The notes under the pieces are model-generated. The model searched no databases. It saw only the letters and a program-made list of their open reading frames with translations, and was not told where the DNA came from. A DNA stretch of 64,000 nt from Neoscytalidium dimidiatum. Its lineage: Eukaryota; Ascomycota; Dothideomycetes; Botryosphaeriales; Botryosphaeriaceae. The translations under genes and the position numbers were made by a program. The DNA lies in contig CM074696.1 of NCBI GenBank assembly GCA_037367355.1, forward strand, positions 1,426,001-1,490,000. Direction: 5' to 3'. Positions 1 through 11,600 of the stretch are shown here, piece after piece (the stretch's first letter is position 1; the number at the start of each line of letters is the position of its first letter).

Positions 1-1765
1 TTCCTTGAGCACACGTCCACGCCGTCCGTATGTGGATTTTTGTTGCTACACTCGCCACGATATCTCTTGGTTCATAAAATGCAAAGAAAGAGGGCCACCT
101 AACGTAACGCAATCCTGCTATGATTGCAAGGACTGACACTTCAAACACAGGTCGACGGCATGTACGGTATGATCTGGATTAGGCCGAGTGCGGAGAGAGA
201 AAGACCTTACCATCTCATCTCTGAAGATCCGCTCGACATCCAAGACATGTTGGAAGCGGAAGAGACACCTTTTCACATGACGGCGTATAACTACCAGCAC
301 CGTGAGATGCCGGGTTTGCTGGCTCAGCTCCAAAAGGAAGGTTACGATCCGTATTGCTTCCAGTCGGTGCTGCTCAACGGTTTGTCATGTTTCAAGAACC
401 CAGAGTGTCGAAACTACTGACGTTTGGCAGGGAAGGGGCGAGTTCACTGCAAACCGGAAGATCTGAGAGACATAGATGGACAACCCGTAAACTCATACGG
501 GTGTGTTGAGGAACCAACCGGTGCCGTGGCATATGACGAATGTCAGCCCTCTGAGGGTGACTACGAGGTGAACTAACCATAGAAACGTATTCCTACTACT
601 GATGTTGACATGTTGCAGGTTATCCATACGTTGAACCGACGATGGATGATGATCAACATCGTCAACCCGGGACTGGAGCATCCTTGGAGGATCTCGATCG
701 ATAACCATGACTTCTGGATCGTAGCCAACGATGGAGGCTTCATTGAACCTCAGAAGGTTCAGGTGAGCCAGACCACAACCTCCCGCACCACCGGAGTTGA
801 GAACGCGGCAGCTAACGGGATGCGGACAAGGTCATGACCTTGACCAACGCGGAACGGGTGACAATCCTAGTCAAGCTCGACCAAGAACCGCAGGACTACG
901 CTGTAAGGTTCCATGCCCTGAGCCGACTGCAGTTCTTGCAAGGATATGCGATTTTGCGGTATCCGGTACGCCGAAATAACTCACGCCGATACTACCGCAA
1001 GAAACAGTGAATAGCTAACGAGCCGCCCCTCAGCACCGCCAAACGGGCCGCCTTCTAGGTGCTCCCATGCCGCGTCCCGCTCAGGAGCTGTCTGCCATGG
1101 AGCTGGACGGCACGCCCAAGAAGGGTGTCGTATTGCAGGACAAATACAGACAACATCCCTATCCTCCGGTGCAGCCACCCAAGGACGCTGACATCACGCT
1201 TCGTTTCCGGGCAACCGGCGCGCCCGACCCGTACAACCCTTATGTCACGAACTGCTCTCTCAACGGCTCCCCCTGGCAGATTTTCCGAGGATTGCGCGAG
1301 CCGCTCTCGATGCACCCGAACGATACGGTCGCGGAACCCAATCCCATCGTCAAGGGGCTACCAGTCGGCAGCGTTGTTGACATCGTCGTCGAGAACGACC
1401 TCCCCGTCGCCATCCCGATGTATAAGCATAACAATCCGACCTTCCACCTGGGATCGAGCGAATCGAAGTTCGAATGGGACAGCGTCGCCGAAGTAAGTAA
1501 GGAGCGGCCTGACCTCATCAACCTCGAGAACCCGCCCCTGGGTTACATCCATGACCTCCCCGCGGGCGGCTGGCTCGCGCTGAGATGGAAGATTACTGAG
1601 CCCGCGATGACAATGTTCCATGCTTTCCGCGTCCGCTACTTCGTTCTCGGCATGCAGGTGCCCATGTTCGAGGGCGACGACGCGTGGCCGGAGATTCCGG
1701 ACGTCGTGCGGAATCAGCCACATGTGGAGTTCGAGATCCCCGAGCACATGGGTATCTTCGACTAG
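1..1765 (+). CDS. Multicopper-oxidase-like protein, 5'-truncated by window edge, copper ligands degenerate
   Basis: The 3' part of a fungal multicopper oxidase of the pigment-cluster type (Abr1/AurL2-like). Proposed exons are 1-27, 151-379, 431-567, 619-762, 831-965 and 1034-1765; all splice frames close and give 467 visible residues. Family features are clear: VDGMYGMIWIRP after a likely EHTS segment, the domain-2 block HPWRISIDNHDFWIVANDGG, then ERVTILVKLDQ and GYAILRYP. The copper sites are not normal. The first visible type-3 motif reads FLEHTS where YHxHTS is expected. The HPxHxH site reads IPMYKH. The HCHxxxH site reads HAFRVRY, so the type-1 cysteine is missing. The frame is nevertheless open, so this looks like a pseudo-oxidase rather than a broken gene. 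Family assignment is firm; lack of catalysis is inferred. Confidence 0.8.
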
Positions 1766-2160
1766 GAACGTGTCTAGGCATCTGGGCGGGGAGCGGCTGC
1801 GACCAGTGCCGAGCACCCGATAAGTCTCAAATAAAGCTTGACCTTTCGATTGGGCGAAGCACGGTACCCTGCCTCGGTTGATATCTTTTGTGTAGCATGT
1901 TGCGGTTTTCTTGTTTGCAGATAGAGAAGTTTGGACCGGTATCCCAGATGTGCTGTCATGTTGAGAACCCGACTCGCCGTTATCCGAAATGTATGCTTGT
2001 CAGTTCATGGATACAGTACTTACCATTCGTTTTACTCCAGCACATTCCTGCGATAACCAATCAGTAAGACAACCAATATTTGCCAGGAGTCGGACTTGAA
2101 ATCTCCATGTCGTGTTCATTTACTAGTCTTCTCCCACAGCGATCCACATTCACTAGCATT
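1766..2160. other. Convergent intergenic region
   Basis: Lies between the 3' ends of the oxidase-like gene and the dioxygenase gene. It should hold both 3' untranslated regions. I see no further gene or repeat. Confidence 0.6.
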
Positions 2161-3213
2161 TCAGTCCACATCCGGAACGGGCAGTCCGTTCCATAGCTTC
2201 ATTTTCCGGCCCTGAGCCTCCATGGCCTCCATAGCCCTCTTCTCGCGTAACCGCCTCGCTTCTTCATCTGTGACCAAGACGAAGTCGTAAGTCATCAACT
2301 TGCTGCCCTCCTTGACGCCGTACTTCTTCGCCTGTTCGGCATTCACGGTGCCCAGATCCACGAGCAAGGTCTCCTTCACTCCGAACACGGCATCCGACGT
2401 CTCGTACGGGTCGTTCCGGAGGTACAGCGCACTGGCTGAGTATCAGCAGGAAGAAGAAGGGGAAAGGGAGAGAAAGAGAAAAAAAAAAACTTACGTGATC
2501 AAATTATCAAACCCCTCCTTCGCAAACATAAAATGCATGTGGCTGGGGCGATACGGATGGCGCTTCAGCAGCTTCAACAGCTTCCCCACGGGCCCGTCAT
2601 GCGGGATGGGATAGGGCACGGGCACGATGGCCTTGAACCAGAAGACGCCGTCGGCGTCGCTCTCCAGCACGGCGCGGCCGTCGGGCGCGACGCGGTCGTG
2701 GTACTGGACGTCGTAGAAGCCCTTGGAGTCGGTCTCCCACACGTCGATCTTGACGGCGGGGATGGGGCGGGCGGCGGTGTCCCTGACGGTGCACAGCACG
2801 AGGCAGGGCTCGCCGTCCGGGTCGTGGGAGATGACGGAGCCGTGGGCCTCGGGGCGGGCGTCGTGGGTGTGGAAGGGCCCCAGCACGGTGCCGTCGGTGC
2901 TGGCGGGCGGCTTGGGGTGGTCGATGCTGTCGACCAGCAGCGACAGGCCGATGACGTCGGACAGCAGGATGAACTCCTGGCGCACGTCGCTGCAGATCTG
3001 GCCCACGGCGGTCAGGAAGTGGATGCCGGCCATCCACTCGTCGGTGCTGAGGCGCGTCTCGCGGGCGAAGTCGTGGGCGTGCACGACCAGCCGCTCCAGG
3101 ATGTACTTCAGGCGCGGGTTCGGGCAGCGCGAGTTGATCAGGTGCACGTTCTCGGTGATGTTGTCGATGGTGAGGTCCTTGAGGGGTGGGATGTCGACTT
3201 GGGAGGGATCCAT
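2161..3213 (-). CDS. Intradiol ring-cleavage dioxygenase (catechol/hydroxyquinol 1,2-dioxygenase type)
   Basis: Fe(III) dioxygenase that cleaves a catechol-type ring between its hydroxyls to give a muconate. Two exons, 3213-2495 and 2431-2161, flank a 63-bp intron; the acceptor CAG just before TGCGCTG restores the frame NLIT-ALYLRNDPYET. The 329-residue product has the N-terminal dioxygenase helical domain (about 1-105) and then the catalytic beta domain. The four iron ligands can be placed: Tyr in GFYDVQYHD, and Tyr, His and His in HPYRPSHMHFM. The N-terminal domain and the VLGPFH motif separate it from protocatechuate 3,4-dioxygenase. It sits in tandem upstream-to-downstream orientation behind qutE. 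It may act on catechol or hydroxyquinol made from protocatechuate; the exact substrate cannot be read from sequence. Confidence 0.92.
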
Positions 3214-3901
3214 GGTGGGTAGTTGTTCTGGGTGGGTTCAGGGTCAGGTTCAAGGTGGGGCAGGAGGTTTTAGGGCTGGAATGGGATCGGGACGGTAGAG
3301 ACGAGGCCAGTCGATGGCAGTCAGGTCGAGACACAGGAGGAGCGCGTGGCACAGAGAGAGGTCGAGCAATGCCGTCTTGTGTGCGGGCGGGCGTTGCGTA
3401 CTAATAAGCGCCGTCTTACAGGTGCGGGTTGACCGACCCCGCGATCGACCAGCCCCCGCATCAAGCAAGTCGGAGATGGCAGTCGGTAGGTAGGTAGGTA
3501 GGAGCAGCAGCAGCAGTGGAACTAAGTTATATCCGAAGCGTGGCGGGCATTGAAGGGAGGGGGAGGAGGGGAGATTCTTCAGGGGAAGCATTACCAATTG
3601 CTGATGAATCCAGGACGTGTGTGTCTATACAAATTGTGCAGAAATGATGTGTGGCAGCGGAAATGGAAAGAACGAGCTGCAGGGACGCAGCTCGTGCGAG
3701 AGGCCGGGCGGGCGGCGGCAAAACCCCACCCGCTTCCCACCCGCCTGCCCCGCCGGAACCCTTCCGCCGCCGCCGCCGCCGTTGCTGCTGCACACCCTCG
3801 CTGGCCTGCCCAGCTCCCCACAAGTCGTGGCCGTCGCTCCGGCTTTCCCGCCCAGTCCTGCCATAATCCATCCTGTCCTCCACTTGCCGACCGCTCGTCC
3901 C
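3214..3901. promoter_or_regulatory. Dioxygenase upstream region and qutE 3' region
   Basis: This 688-bp gap holds the dioxygenase promoter and the qutE 3' end. It includes a short GGTA/GTAG repeat with a following GCA run (about 3486-3515) and a CCG run (3762-3780). I see no additional gene. Confidence 0.5.
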
Positions 3902-4348
3902 CTACTGTCGGATTTTCAGCTGCTTGGCCGCGAACTCGATGGCTGCGGTATATCCGAACGTGCCCAGCCCGCATATCACCGCTTCGGCCTTGTCGCTGAG
4001 GTAGCTGTGGTGGCGGAATGCCTCGCGCTTGTGGATGTTGGTGACGTGCACCTCGACGAACGGGATGTCCACTCCGAGCAGCGCATCGCGCACTGCCACG
4101 CTGGTGTGCGTGAATGCTCCTGGGTTGATGACGATGGCGTCCACCTTGCCGCGCGCCTCGTGGATGCGGTCCACGATTGCCCCCTCCCAGTTCGACTGGT
4201 AGTCCTCTATCTCGATGCCCAGTCCTGCTGCTTGTTGTTTCGCCTGCTCTACCACCATCGGAAGTGTCGTCGACCCGTACAGGTGTGGCTCGCGCGTGCC
4301 GAGGAGGTTGAGGTTGACGCCGTTGATGAGGAGGATGCGTTTGGCCAT
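3902..4348 (-). CDS. qutE: Catabolic type II 3-dehydroquinate dehydratase
   Basis: Converts 3-dehydroquinate to 3-dehydroshikimate, the second step of quinate breakdown, in the cytosol. It is a single exon of 148 residues, the normal size for the small type II dehydroquinases (qutE, qa-2). The family signature is complete: [16 protein letters not shown] at the N-terminus with the catalytic Arg, the catalytic Tyr in [17 protein letters not shown] with the substrate-binding Asn and catalytic His, and [17 protein letters not shown] near the end. The start codon at 4348 begins directly before the first beta strand. It is divergent from qutG across 638 bp. Identification is firm; the catabolic role is supported by the cluster. 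Confidence 0.97.
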   Translation of the reverse strand: MAKRILLINGVNLNLLGTREPHLYGSTTLPMVVEQAKQQAAGLGIEIEDYQSNWEGAIVDRIHEARGKVDAIVINPGAFTHTSVAVRDALLGVDIPFVEVHVTNIHKREAFRHHSYLSDKAEAVICGLGTFGYTAAIEFAAKQLKIRQ

Positions 4349-4986
4349 GGCGATTGCTGCTCGAGCTGTGGTGACGAATTCGGGCGGTTGTGCTTGCTGT
4401 GGTGAAGCAATTGGACTGCGCCCGGGGGTTTTCTGGTTCAGGGCGGAAAATAGTCAAACATGTCCATGTGCGGGGTGCTTCTTCAATGTCATATAACTTG
4501 AAGACTGGTGCTTGCTGCTGGAGCACGGCCGAGCATCATTGCCCCGACCTCGTCCGGCCAAGGAAAAGCGCCCGGCTAAAGGCTCTTCCCCACAACTGAT
4601 CCGCATCCTCGGCTTAGCAAACGCGCAATTGCACCTCGCAACGACTGGATTCGAGGGCTGCAGGAAAGCAAACGTTCATGGTAGCAGCCCGGAAATCCAC
4701 TAGCTGGCGCACGAGCACGTACGTTGAGGAATGCGCCATGGCAGCGGATGATATCTTAGCTCAACCGCCGCCGAGCACGCAGTGCAGTGACGCTGTGGGG
4801 GATCGTCGGCCACAGCAGCGCGGCTTTCTGCGGCATACGGAGCCGGTGACTTTGGCAGGCAGACATCTTCCCTTGTCCCCTCTCCAGATAACTGCCATTG
4901 CCCGTGTCATCCTCATCCGCCATACGTCCGCCAACCTGCTTCGACCCTACCGCCTATCATCCGCACCCTTTGAAGCTGCTGGAACC
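4349..4986. promoter_or_regulatory. Divergent promoter qutE / qutG
   Basis: A 638-bp bidirectional promoter. A weak candidate QutA site lies at 4746-4761 (reverse strand reads AGCTAAGATATCATCC). It keeps TAA and TCATCC but matches the Neurospora qa 16-mer at only about 10 of 16 positions. No other gene is visible. Confidence 0.4.
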
Positions 4987-6966
4987 ATGCCTGCCGATCT
5001 GACTGCCAACGAGCTGGACGACATCTACTCGTTTGCCGTCCAGCTGGGCAAAGATGCCGGCAAGATGCTCCTCGATGCCGCTATGCTGCGGTGCCAGGGC
5101 GGAAGCCGGGATGACACACCCCACGTGGAGAAAATGAACGCCGTTGATCTCGTTACCCAAACGGACGAAGGTGAGGCCCCCGTTGCCGGCCTTGGCCATC
5201 CATTCTAGCGAGTCCGGCATAGCACGTGGAGCTTTGTCCGTCTTTGGTGACGCCTGTCACTTCTTCCATTTGCTCGCCTTTCATTGGTCCATCTGCGCCT
5301 CTGTGCTTCCCGCATGCGAGATGGAATATGTCAAGGCGACCAGGCCATGGCCAATGCAGACTCTACGTGCAGAGCATCCCTCGGCCCTATCATCGTCATG
5401 CTCGCCCTTCTGCAAAAAAAATGATAGTGTTGCAATGAATACATGCTGAGCTGCGTCTCCTTCCAGATGTTGAGGCTTTCGTCAAGAACAGTATCACTAA
5501 GAAATTCCCCTCCCACAAGTTAGTGAACCCATCCAGTAGCACCCGCTTTACTCAACCCCCTACATTGCTTGCTCTTCCTGCTAACCTTCCCCGCAGATTT
5601 ATCGGCGAAGAGACATATTCGAAGGGTTCTTCAAAGGACTATCTCGTCGATGATGAACCAACCTGGATTGTCGACCCGCTGGACGGTAAGCATGAGTTTT
5701 TGCCCTGTTGTTCGCCCCATCACTCGGCTAACTCATGGCCATCCTCACAGGAACCGTGAACTATATCCACCTGTTCCCCATGTTCTGCGTCTCCATCGGC
5801 TTCGTCCACAACCACGTCCCCACTATCGGCGTCATCTACGCTCCATTCTTGAACCAACTGTTCACTGCCTGTCGCGGTCGCGGCTCCTGGCTGAACGAGA
5901 CGCAGCAACTCCCCTTGATCCGCAATCCCATTCCACCAATGCCTGCAAAGGCACCTTCTGGCTGCGTCTTCAGTTGTGAATGGGGAAAGGACCGACGGGA
6001 CAAGCCCGAAGGCAACATGCACCGGAAGATAGAAAGCTTCGTCAACATGGCGGCCGAGGTAGGTGGGAGGGATGGAAAGGGTGGCATGGTCCATGGCGTG
6101 CGGAGTCTGGGAAGGTAAGTGCTCTCTGCGTCTTTGACGATGTGTGATTCCCGTCCTCTCTCACGCATAAGCCTGCGCTCAAGGAGGTCTGCGGGCAGCA
6201 ATAGTTGCATCGTGGGAAGGTGCGACTATGCTTGCGAGTGGAGGGGATGTGAAACAGAGGAGGCCAAAGGTAGAACGGGAGAAACCGGCTGACGCGACCT
6301 ACCTCAACGTAGCGCCACCCTTGATCTCGCATACACGGCCATGGGCTCGTTCGACATCTGGTGGGAAGGTGGATGTTGGGAGTGGGACGTCGCCGCCGGC
6401 ATTTGCATCTTGCAAGAAGCCGGCGGCCTGGTCACCACCGCCAACCCACCCGAGGACCCGGCAACTGCACCCATCCAGGAGGTCAGGCTTGGTTCCAGAC
6501 TCTACCTCGCGATCCGGTAAGTTCCTCATTCTTCTTCCCCAACATATCCTAAAGACTGTTCCTCGGACCACTGTGGCGTTTGCGCGGTGGTGCGGAGGGC
6601 CGAACGGACTTGGTAGCAGGGCGGGGATGGTGCGTGCCGCAGCACGACGCCCCAAGTGTAAAGGTTTATCCGTTACGGACTGCCCTGGTCACTCTGCCCT
6701 CCATCTTCCCCGCTGGGCGCCTTGTCTGGGCCGCTTTGGCTGGCCCACGTGCGCCGTCGCTGTCCAATCTGGCCCAACACGCCCGGAAGACACTTGACCA
6801 GAAAGTGGAACTGTCTCCAGGATTCAGTCTTGCTGACGCATAGATTTACACTAGGCCTGCCGGACCATCCGAAACCGGCGAGAGTGGCAGAGAGGGACAA
6901 GAGCGCACTGTGAGGGAGGTTTGGCGGAGGGTGAGGCACCTGGACTACACCAGGCCTGGTGCGTAA
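4987..6966 (+). CDS. qutG: Inositol monophosphatase-like protein of the quinate cluster
   Basis: Member of the inositol-monophosphatase superfamily that recurs in fungal quinate clusters (qutG, qa-x). Its substrate is unproven. Six exons close in frame: 4987-5170, 5467-5518, 5597-5685, 5751-6114, 6313-6516 and 6855-6966, giving 334 residues. Metal-site motifs are present: FIGEE, DPLDGTVNY (usual DPxDGTxN) and WDVAAG in a Trp-rich WWEGGCWEWDVAAG block. The C-terminus RVRHLDYTRPGA resembles the family tail. Introns 1, 4 and 5 are unusually long for the window (296, 198 and 338 bp); the last carries the TAG acceptor at 6852-6854. It is divergently transcribed from qutE. The family call is firm; the last exon is the least certain part of the model. 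Confidence 0.9.
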
Positions 6967-7386
6967 ATGTGCTCTCTTCAGCTTTTGCCAGCGGAGTTTC
7001 GGTACTTGAGAATAGAGTAAATTCTACATGATCATGCCCATTCTATCTATTACGAGTACTGCGGCCGTTATCCTGTCTTTCGTAGTACCAGCTCTGTCAT
7101 GCCTGCCACCAAGCACCGCTCCCCCTTTCTCAACGCACGTCTCGCCTGAACGAGAGGCGCCAAGGCAAGTCAGCCGCACGTCGGCCACAAGCCCGAACAC
7201 GTCCACCAGCTCCACACCAGACAGCCAATGCGACTGACCCTGAACGACCAAGTTGGTCTCGGCCGGCGTCTGCTTTGCCCCATCGGCGCCCCTTGCCCGG
7301 ACGACACTGACCACGCAACGGCATCCACTAGCGCCCAACTCTGCGCTCAATCTCCACTTATCTGCTGAGCCGCCGCAAATCGTCTC
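6967..7386. other. Convergent intergenic region qutG / qutB
   Basis: A 420-bp stretch between two converging 3' ends. I see no gene or repeat in it. Confidence 0.5.
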
Positions 7387-8753
7387 CTAGTGGGCATGAC
7401 CGTTCGTGCCATTGGTCTCGTTAGTCCCATTGGTGTCGCCGTTGGTCGCGCGGCCATTCGCCAGCTTGTTCGTCTCGGCTAGCTTGGCGGCGATAACCGC
7501 CTTGACCTTCTCCACCGGCAGCTCCGACACGTCCTTGCCGGTCCAGTACTTATCCTGTGATGGAAAGGGAGGCGTCAGCACAGGTGTGGCGTCTGGGGGA
7601 AAAGTGCAAATCCGGGGAAAACAGAAAGAAGGTATCTCGGAGACGAGCCGGGGGGGAAAGGTGCGTCACTTCAACGCTCCCGTCGGGGATGCAACCCCCA
7701 ACTTCAGCCAAGCCAGGAAACACGTGCCGGGGTGGATGCAGGCAAAGCTCGGAACGAAGAGGGATTCGAAAAAAAAAAAAAAAGAGATTGTGGGCTGCAG
7801 CCACGTACCTGCTCGAGACCTTGGTAAATCATCGCCTCCGTCCCCAGGATGACCTCCCAGCCCGCCTTCTCCGCGATCTCGGCAATCTCGGTCCAGGGCG
7901 ACGGGTGGTAGCACATCTCGAGCAGGGCGCCGCGGTGCTCCTTGTTGAGCAGCGCCTCCAGCATGCGGCGCGCCTGGACCTCCTTGTCCGTCTTGGGCGG
8001 GAAGTTGGGGACGCAGGCGACGACGGCGCCGGGCGCCTCGAGCGCGCGCGCCTGCTCGACCGTCCGCACGTGGACGAGCCCGTCGCCGAAGCCGCGGGCC
8101 CGGCACTCGCTGACGACGGCCTCGACCTCGGCGTCGTCGCGGTTGACGATGTAGATGGCCGTCGCCCTCATCCACTTGCGCAGCGCGTACACGGCCGACC
8201 GCGCCGCGCCGCCGCCGCCCACCACCAGGCCCGGCCGGCCGTGGAAGCGCGCGTCCGCGTCGCGCACGTTCTGGTAGAAGGCGTCGCGGATGCCGACCAC
8301 GTCCGTGTTGGTGCCCGTGAAGACGCGCGCCCCCGTCTGCGGGTCGGTGCGGATGAAGAGCGTGTTGCAGGCCCCGACCTCGCGGCCCTCCTCCGTGACG
8401 GCGTCCAGGTGCTTCAGGATCGCGACTTTGTGCGGCATCGTTACGGACGCGCCTGTCGACCGTCAGTCCGGCTGCATGCCGTCACCGCCGGGGGCGTCTG
8501 CTTGAGGCCCCTCCCCCCCCTCTGCCGAGCTCGGGAGAGCTGCTGGAGGTCGTGGCTTACCGTAAAATCTGGGGTCCTGTATCCTCTCGAGGAAATCTTG
8601 CATGTCCGTGGAGTCGAGCGGGAGTTGCTCCCAGTTGTAGCCAATGCCGTCATACACGGTCTGGTGTAGTAATGGAGACATGGAGTGTGCAATTGGATGT
8701 CCAAACAGGTACCCAATGCGCTCGCGGCTGGGAGACGGTACGGTGATAGTCAT
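7387..8753 (-). CDS. qutB: Quinate/shikimate 5-dehydrogenase
   Basis: NAD(P)-dependent dehydrogenase that oxidises quinate to 3-dehydroquinate (and shikimate to 3-dehydroshikimate), the first step of the pathway. Three exons, 8753-8561, 8452-7809 and 7554-7387, give 334 residues. The shikimate-binding lobe starts [20 protein letters not shown], with GASVTMPHK (catalytic Lys) and CNTLF after it. The Rossmann lobe has [16 protein letters not shown], and the closing lobe has AMIYQGLEQ. The C-terminus is an unusual low-complexity tail rich in Asn-Gly-Thr (last about 20 residues). Intron 2 (254 bp) contains an A-run. It is divergent from the permease qutD. Quinate rather than biosynthetic shikimate function is inferred from the cluster and from the absence of AROM fusion. 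Confidence 0.95.
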
Positions 8754-9631
8754 GGTGGCGTGAGGCAGAAGAACAAAAAAAAAAAAAAAGCAACTATAGA
8801 ATAGAATGCGTGTAATGTGTACAAGAACTCTCGCGATCCAAGAAGGTTGGCAGCAGAAGCTGGAGTTGTGTTCAACGTGCCGGCAACAGGAAAGGGCGGA
8901 TTGAAATCTAGAGAGTTAGTGGAAGAGAGAAGAGCCGGGAGTTGAAAGTGCGCCAGTCCGTTCTGCTCGGAGACAGGGCTTCTCCACACTTCCGAGTAGT
9001 TGCGCAGGCCGTCGGAAGCTGTCGCGTAGCGCAATTCGGCTTACACTATCGTCTCAAATCCGAGCGGGCGGGAGAGGCAGCGACTGAAGGGCGTGGCGTT
9101 GGCGTCAAGATGCGGGCGTGGGGGATGCGTAAAGATTCATCCATCGGCAGTTCCCAGCCAGTGCGGAGCGGCGCATTAATTCTTTTTGCAGCCGACGCCG
9201 GCCGCCCGCCGAGCGACGGGGGCGCCAATCGACACGGGCCCGACTTGCCTTGCAGCCAGGTCTCGTTTAGCGCCAAACAGCCTCGAGGAAGTTTTCTCTT
9301 CCCCACAAACCAACGCCCCGGGTAGGCTGTGTGCTCCCCAGATCCGGGGACGCGTCCCTGCCATCCACCATGCATCTTGGCCTCCCGGCGCCCACTGCGC
9401 CCTTTCACTGATAAATAGTTCTCCTCACCACTCCCCTGCTCCATCTCCGTCCTCCTCGTCATCCCTCTACTCCTCCGCTCCACCTCGGCCCGTTGCCCAA
9501 AGCGGTTGAAGAGACTTCTCCGCTCTCGGTCTCCTTTCCGATCACCACTGCCACTCCTCTTGTTCCGTCCTCGAAGCCCCTACCTAGCCGTCGTCCATCT
9601 CTCCCATTTCTGGGCCAATCATCCGGCCACC
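8754..9631. promoter_or_regulatory. Divergent promoter qutB / qutD
   Basis: This 878-bp region drives both the dehydrogenase and the permease. A candidate QutA site at 9127-9142 reads GCGTAAAGATTCATCC. There is an A-rich run near 8774-8788 and a TATA-like ATAAATA at about 9412, some 220 bp before the qutD start. Confidence 0.5.
9127..9142 (+). promoter_or_regulatory. Candidate QutA/QA-1F binding site
   Basis: GCGTAAAGATTCATCC matches the Neurospora qa activator consensus GGRTAARYRYTTAYCC, as I recall it, at 13 of 16 positions. It lies in the shared qutB/qutD promoter. It shares GnGTAAnnnTTCATCC with the site at 17936. Not experimentally supported here. Confidence 0.35.
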
Positions 9632-11600
9632 ATGGGTGTCCTATCGCTTGTCGAGGACAGACCGACGCCTAAGGCCGTCTACAACTGGCGCGTCTACACC
9701 TGCGCGATCATTGCCTCGTTCGCCTCCTGCACCATTGGCTACGACAGCGCCTTCATCGGCACCACGCTAGCCCTGCCGTCCTTCGAAGATGAGTTCAACT
9801 TCGACACGATGAGCGCATCGCATCTGGCCTTGGTCAAGTCCAACATCGTCTCCGTCTACCAGGCCGGAGCCTTCTTCGGCTCGCTCTTCGCCTACATCAG
9901 CAGTTACTTCTGGGGCCGTCGCATCTCCCTGCAGCTCTTCTCCCTCATCTTCATCCTGGGCGCCGGCCTGATGTTAGGCGCGAATGGCGACCGTGGCCTC
10001 GGCCTCATCATCGGCGGCCGTGTCCTCGCCGGCGTCGGAGTCGGTGGTGCCTCCAACATGACTCCCATCTACATTTCCGAGCTCGCTCCTCCCGCTGTTC
10101 GTGGCCGTCTCGTCGGCATCTACGAGGCCGGCTGGCAGATTGGTGGTCTTGTCGGTTTCTGGATTAACTACGGCCTTGATGAGACCATGGCTCCCAGCCA
10201 CAAGCAATGGCTCATTCCCTTTGCCGTCCAGCTTATCCCTGCCGGCCTCCTTTTGCTGGGTAGCTTTTGGATCAAGGAGTCTCCCCGCTGGCTCTTCCAA
10301 AAGGGTAGACGCGAGCAGGCCATGCGGAACCTCTGCTGGATTCGTAACCTCAACGCTGATGATCTGTATATTGTTGAGGAGGTCGCATTCATTGACGCTG
10401 CGCTCGAGGAGCAGCGTTCTACCATCGGTGTCGGCTTCTGGAAGCCCTTCCAGGTAAGCACTTTATCCTCACTTGCACGTCTGAATAAGGGGAGCCGGCA
10501 GATTGGCCATACGCCGGTCGGCAAAACTTCGGCTTCCCTTTTCGGTTAGCGTTCTTTGTGGTTCACACCGGGGTTATCTTCCGCGACGACTTTGCTTACT
10601 AGTACAACAGGCTGTCGGACGCTCGCGCAAGGTGCAGTGGCGCTTCTTCCTCGGAGGCATGCTGTTCCTGTGGCAAAATGGCTCTGGTATCAACGCTATT
10701 AACTACTATTCTCCTACCGTCTTCAAGTCCATCGGACTTACCGGCACGAACGCATCCTTCCTGACGACGGGCATCTTTGGCGTGGTCAAGACTGTTATCA
10801 CCTTTGTCTGGCTTTTCTTCCTCATCGAACAGGTTGGCCGCCGTCTCATGCTGATGATTGGCGCCATCGGCGGATCGCTATGCATGTGGTTCATCGGAGC
10901 TTATATCAAGCTTGCCGGTGTCAATTCCAATACGGCTTCGGCCAACTCTGGCCGCGGCTTGGACAGCGGAGGCATCGCGGCCATGTTTTTCTTCTATCTG
11001 TGGACCGCGTTCTACACTCCGTCTTGGGTAAGTCACTGTCTCCAACCTTCGACCCCTCAACCCCCGATAATATCAACAACAACAACATCATCACCACCTC
11101 TTCCACTTTCTTTTTTTTATACATTCAGATGCTGACGTCCTTCCGGAACGGGGTCCCGTGGATCGTGAATAGTGAGATGTTCGACACAAACACCCGTTCT
11201 CTTGGTCAGGCATCTGCGGCGGCGAACAATGTAAGTTTTTCCTTGAGTTTTGGAGAGATAACGCTCGCTAACATCAATTCAGTGGTTCTGGAACTTCATC
11301 ATCAGCCGCTTCACGCCTCAGATGTTCCTCAAGATGGAATACGGCGTGTACTTCTTCTTTGCTTCCCTCATGATTCTGTCGTCGATATTCGTCTACTTCT
11401 TCATTCCCGAGACAAAGGGCGTTCCCCTGGAAGCCATGGACCGCCTCTTCGAGATCAAACCCACTAGCAAGGCTCACCCAACTATCATCAAGGAGCTTAG
11501 GGAACAAGAGGAGAACTTCAGACACGACGCCGAAGGCGCCGGACTTACCACGGCAAAGACCAAGGAGGAGTTCATCGAGAAGGTGGACAGCAACGTGTAG
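9632..11600 (+). CDS. qutD: Quinate permease, MFS sugar-porter family
   Basis: Plasma-membrane 12-helix transporter for quinate uptake. Exons 9632-10453, 10611-11027, 11129-11230 and 11283-11600 give 552 residues. The start has an ideal context (GCCACCATGG). Sugar-porter marks are GYDSAFIGTTLALPSF in helix 1, GRRISLQL after helix 2, PIYISELAPPAVRGRLVG, the PESPRWL motif, NGSGINAINYYSPTVF in helix 7, and PETKGVPLEAMD after helix 12. The final residues are charged and cytosolic. The acceptor before exon 3 (TACATTCAG, ending 11128) adds six residues, MLTSFR, before NGVPWIVNSEMF compared with what I expect of relatives; no better AG is available. It is divergent from qutB, so import and first oxidation can be co-induced. 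Confidence 0.95.

Noticed and set aside
2533..3222. 229-codon open frame on the plus strand
   Set aside because: It is the antisense of the dioxygenase exon; high GC at third positions keeps the opposite strand open.
7557..8669. 370-codon plus-strand open frame
   Set aside because: Antisense of qutB and its introns; Arg/Ala/Gly-rich shadow without family resemblance.
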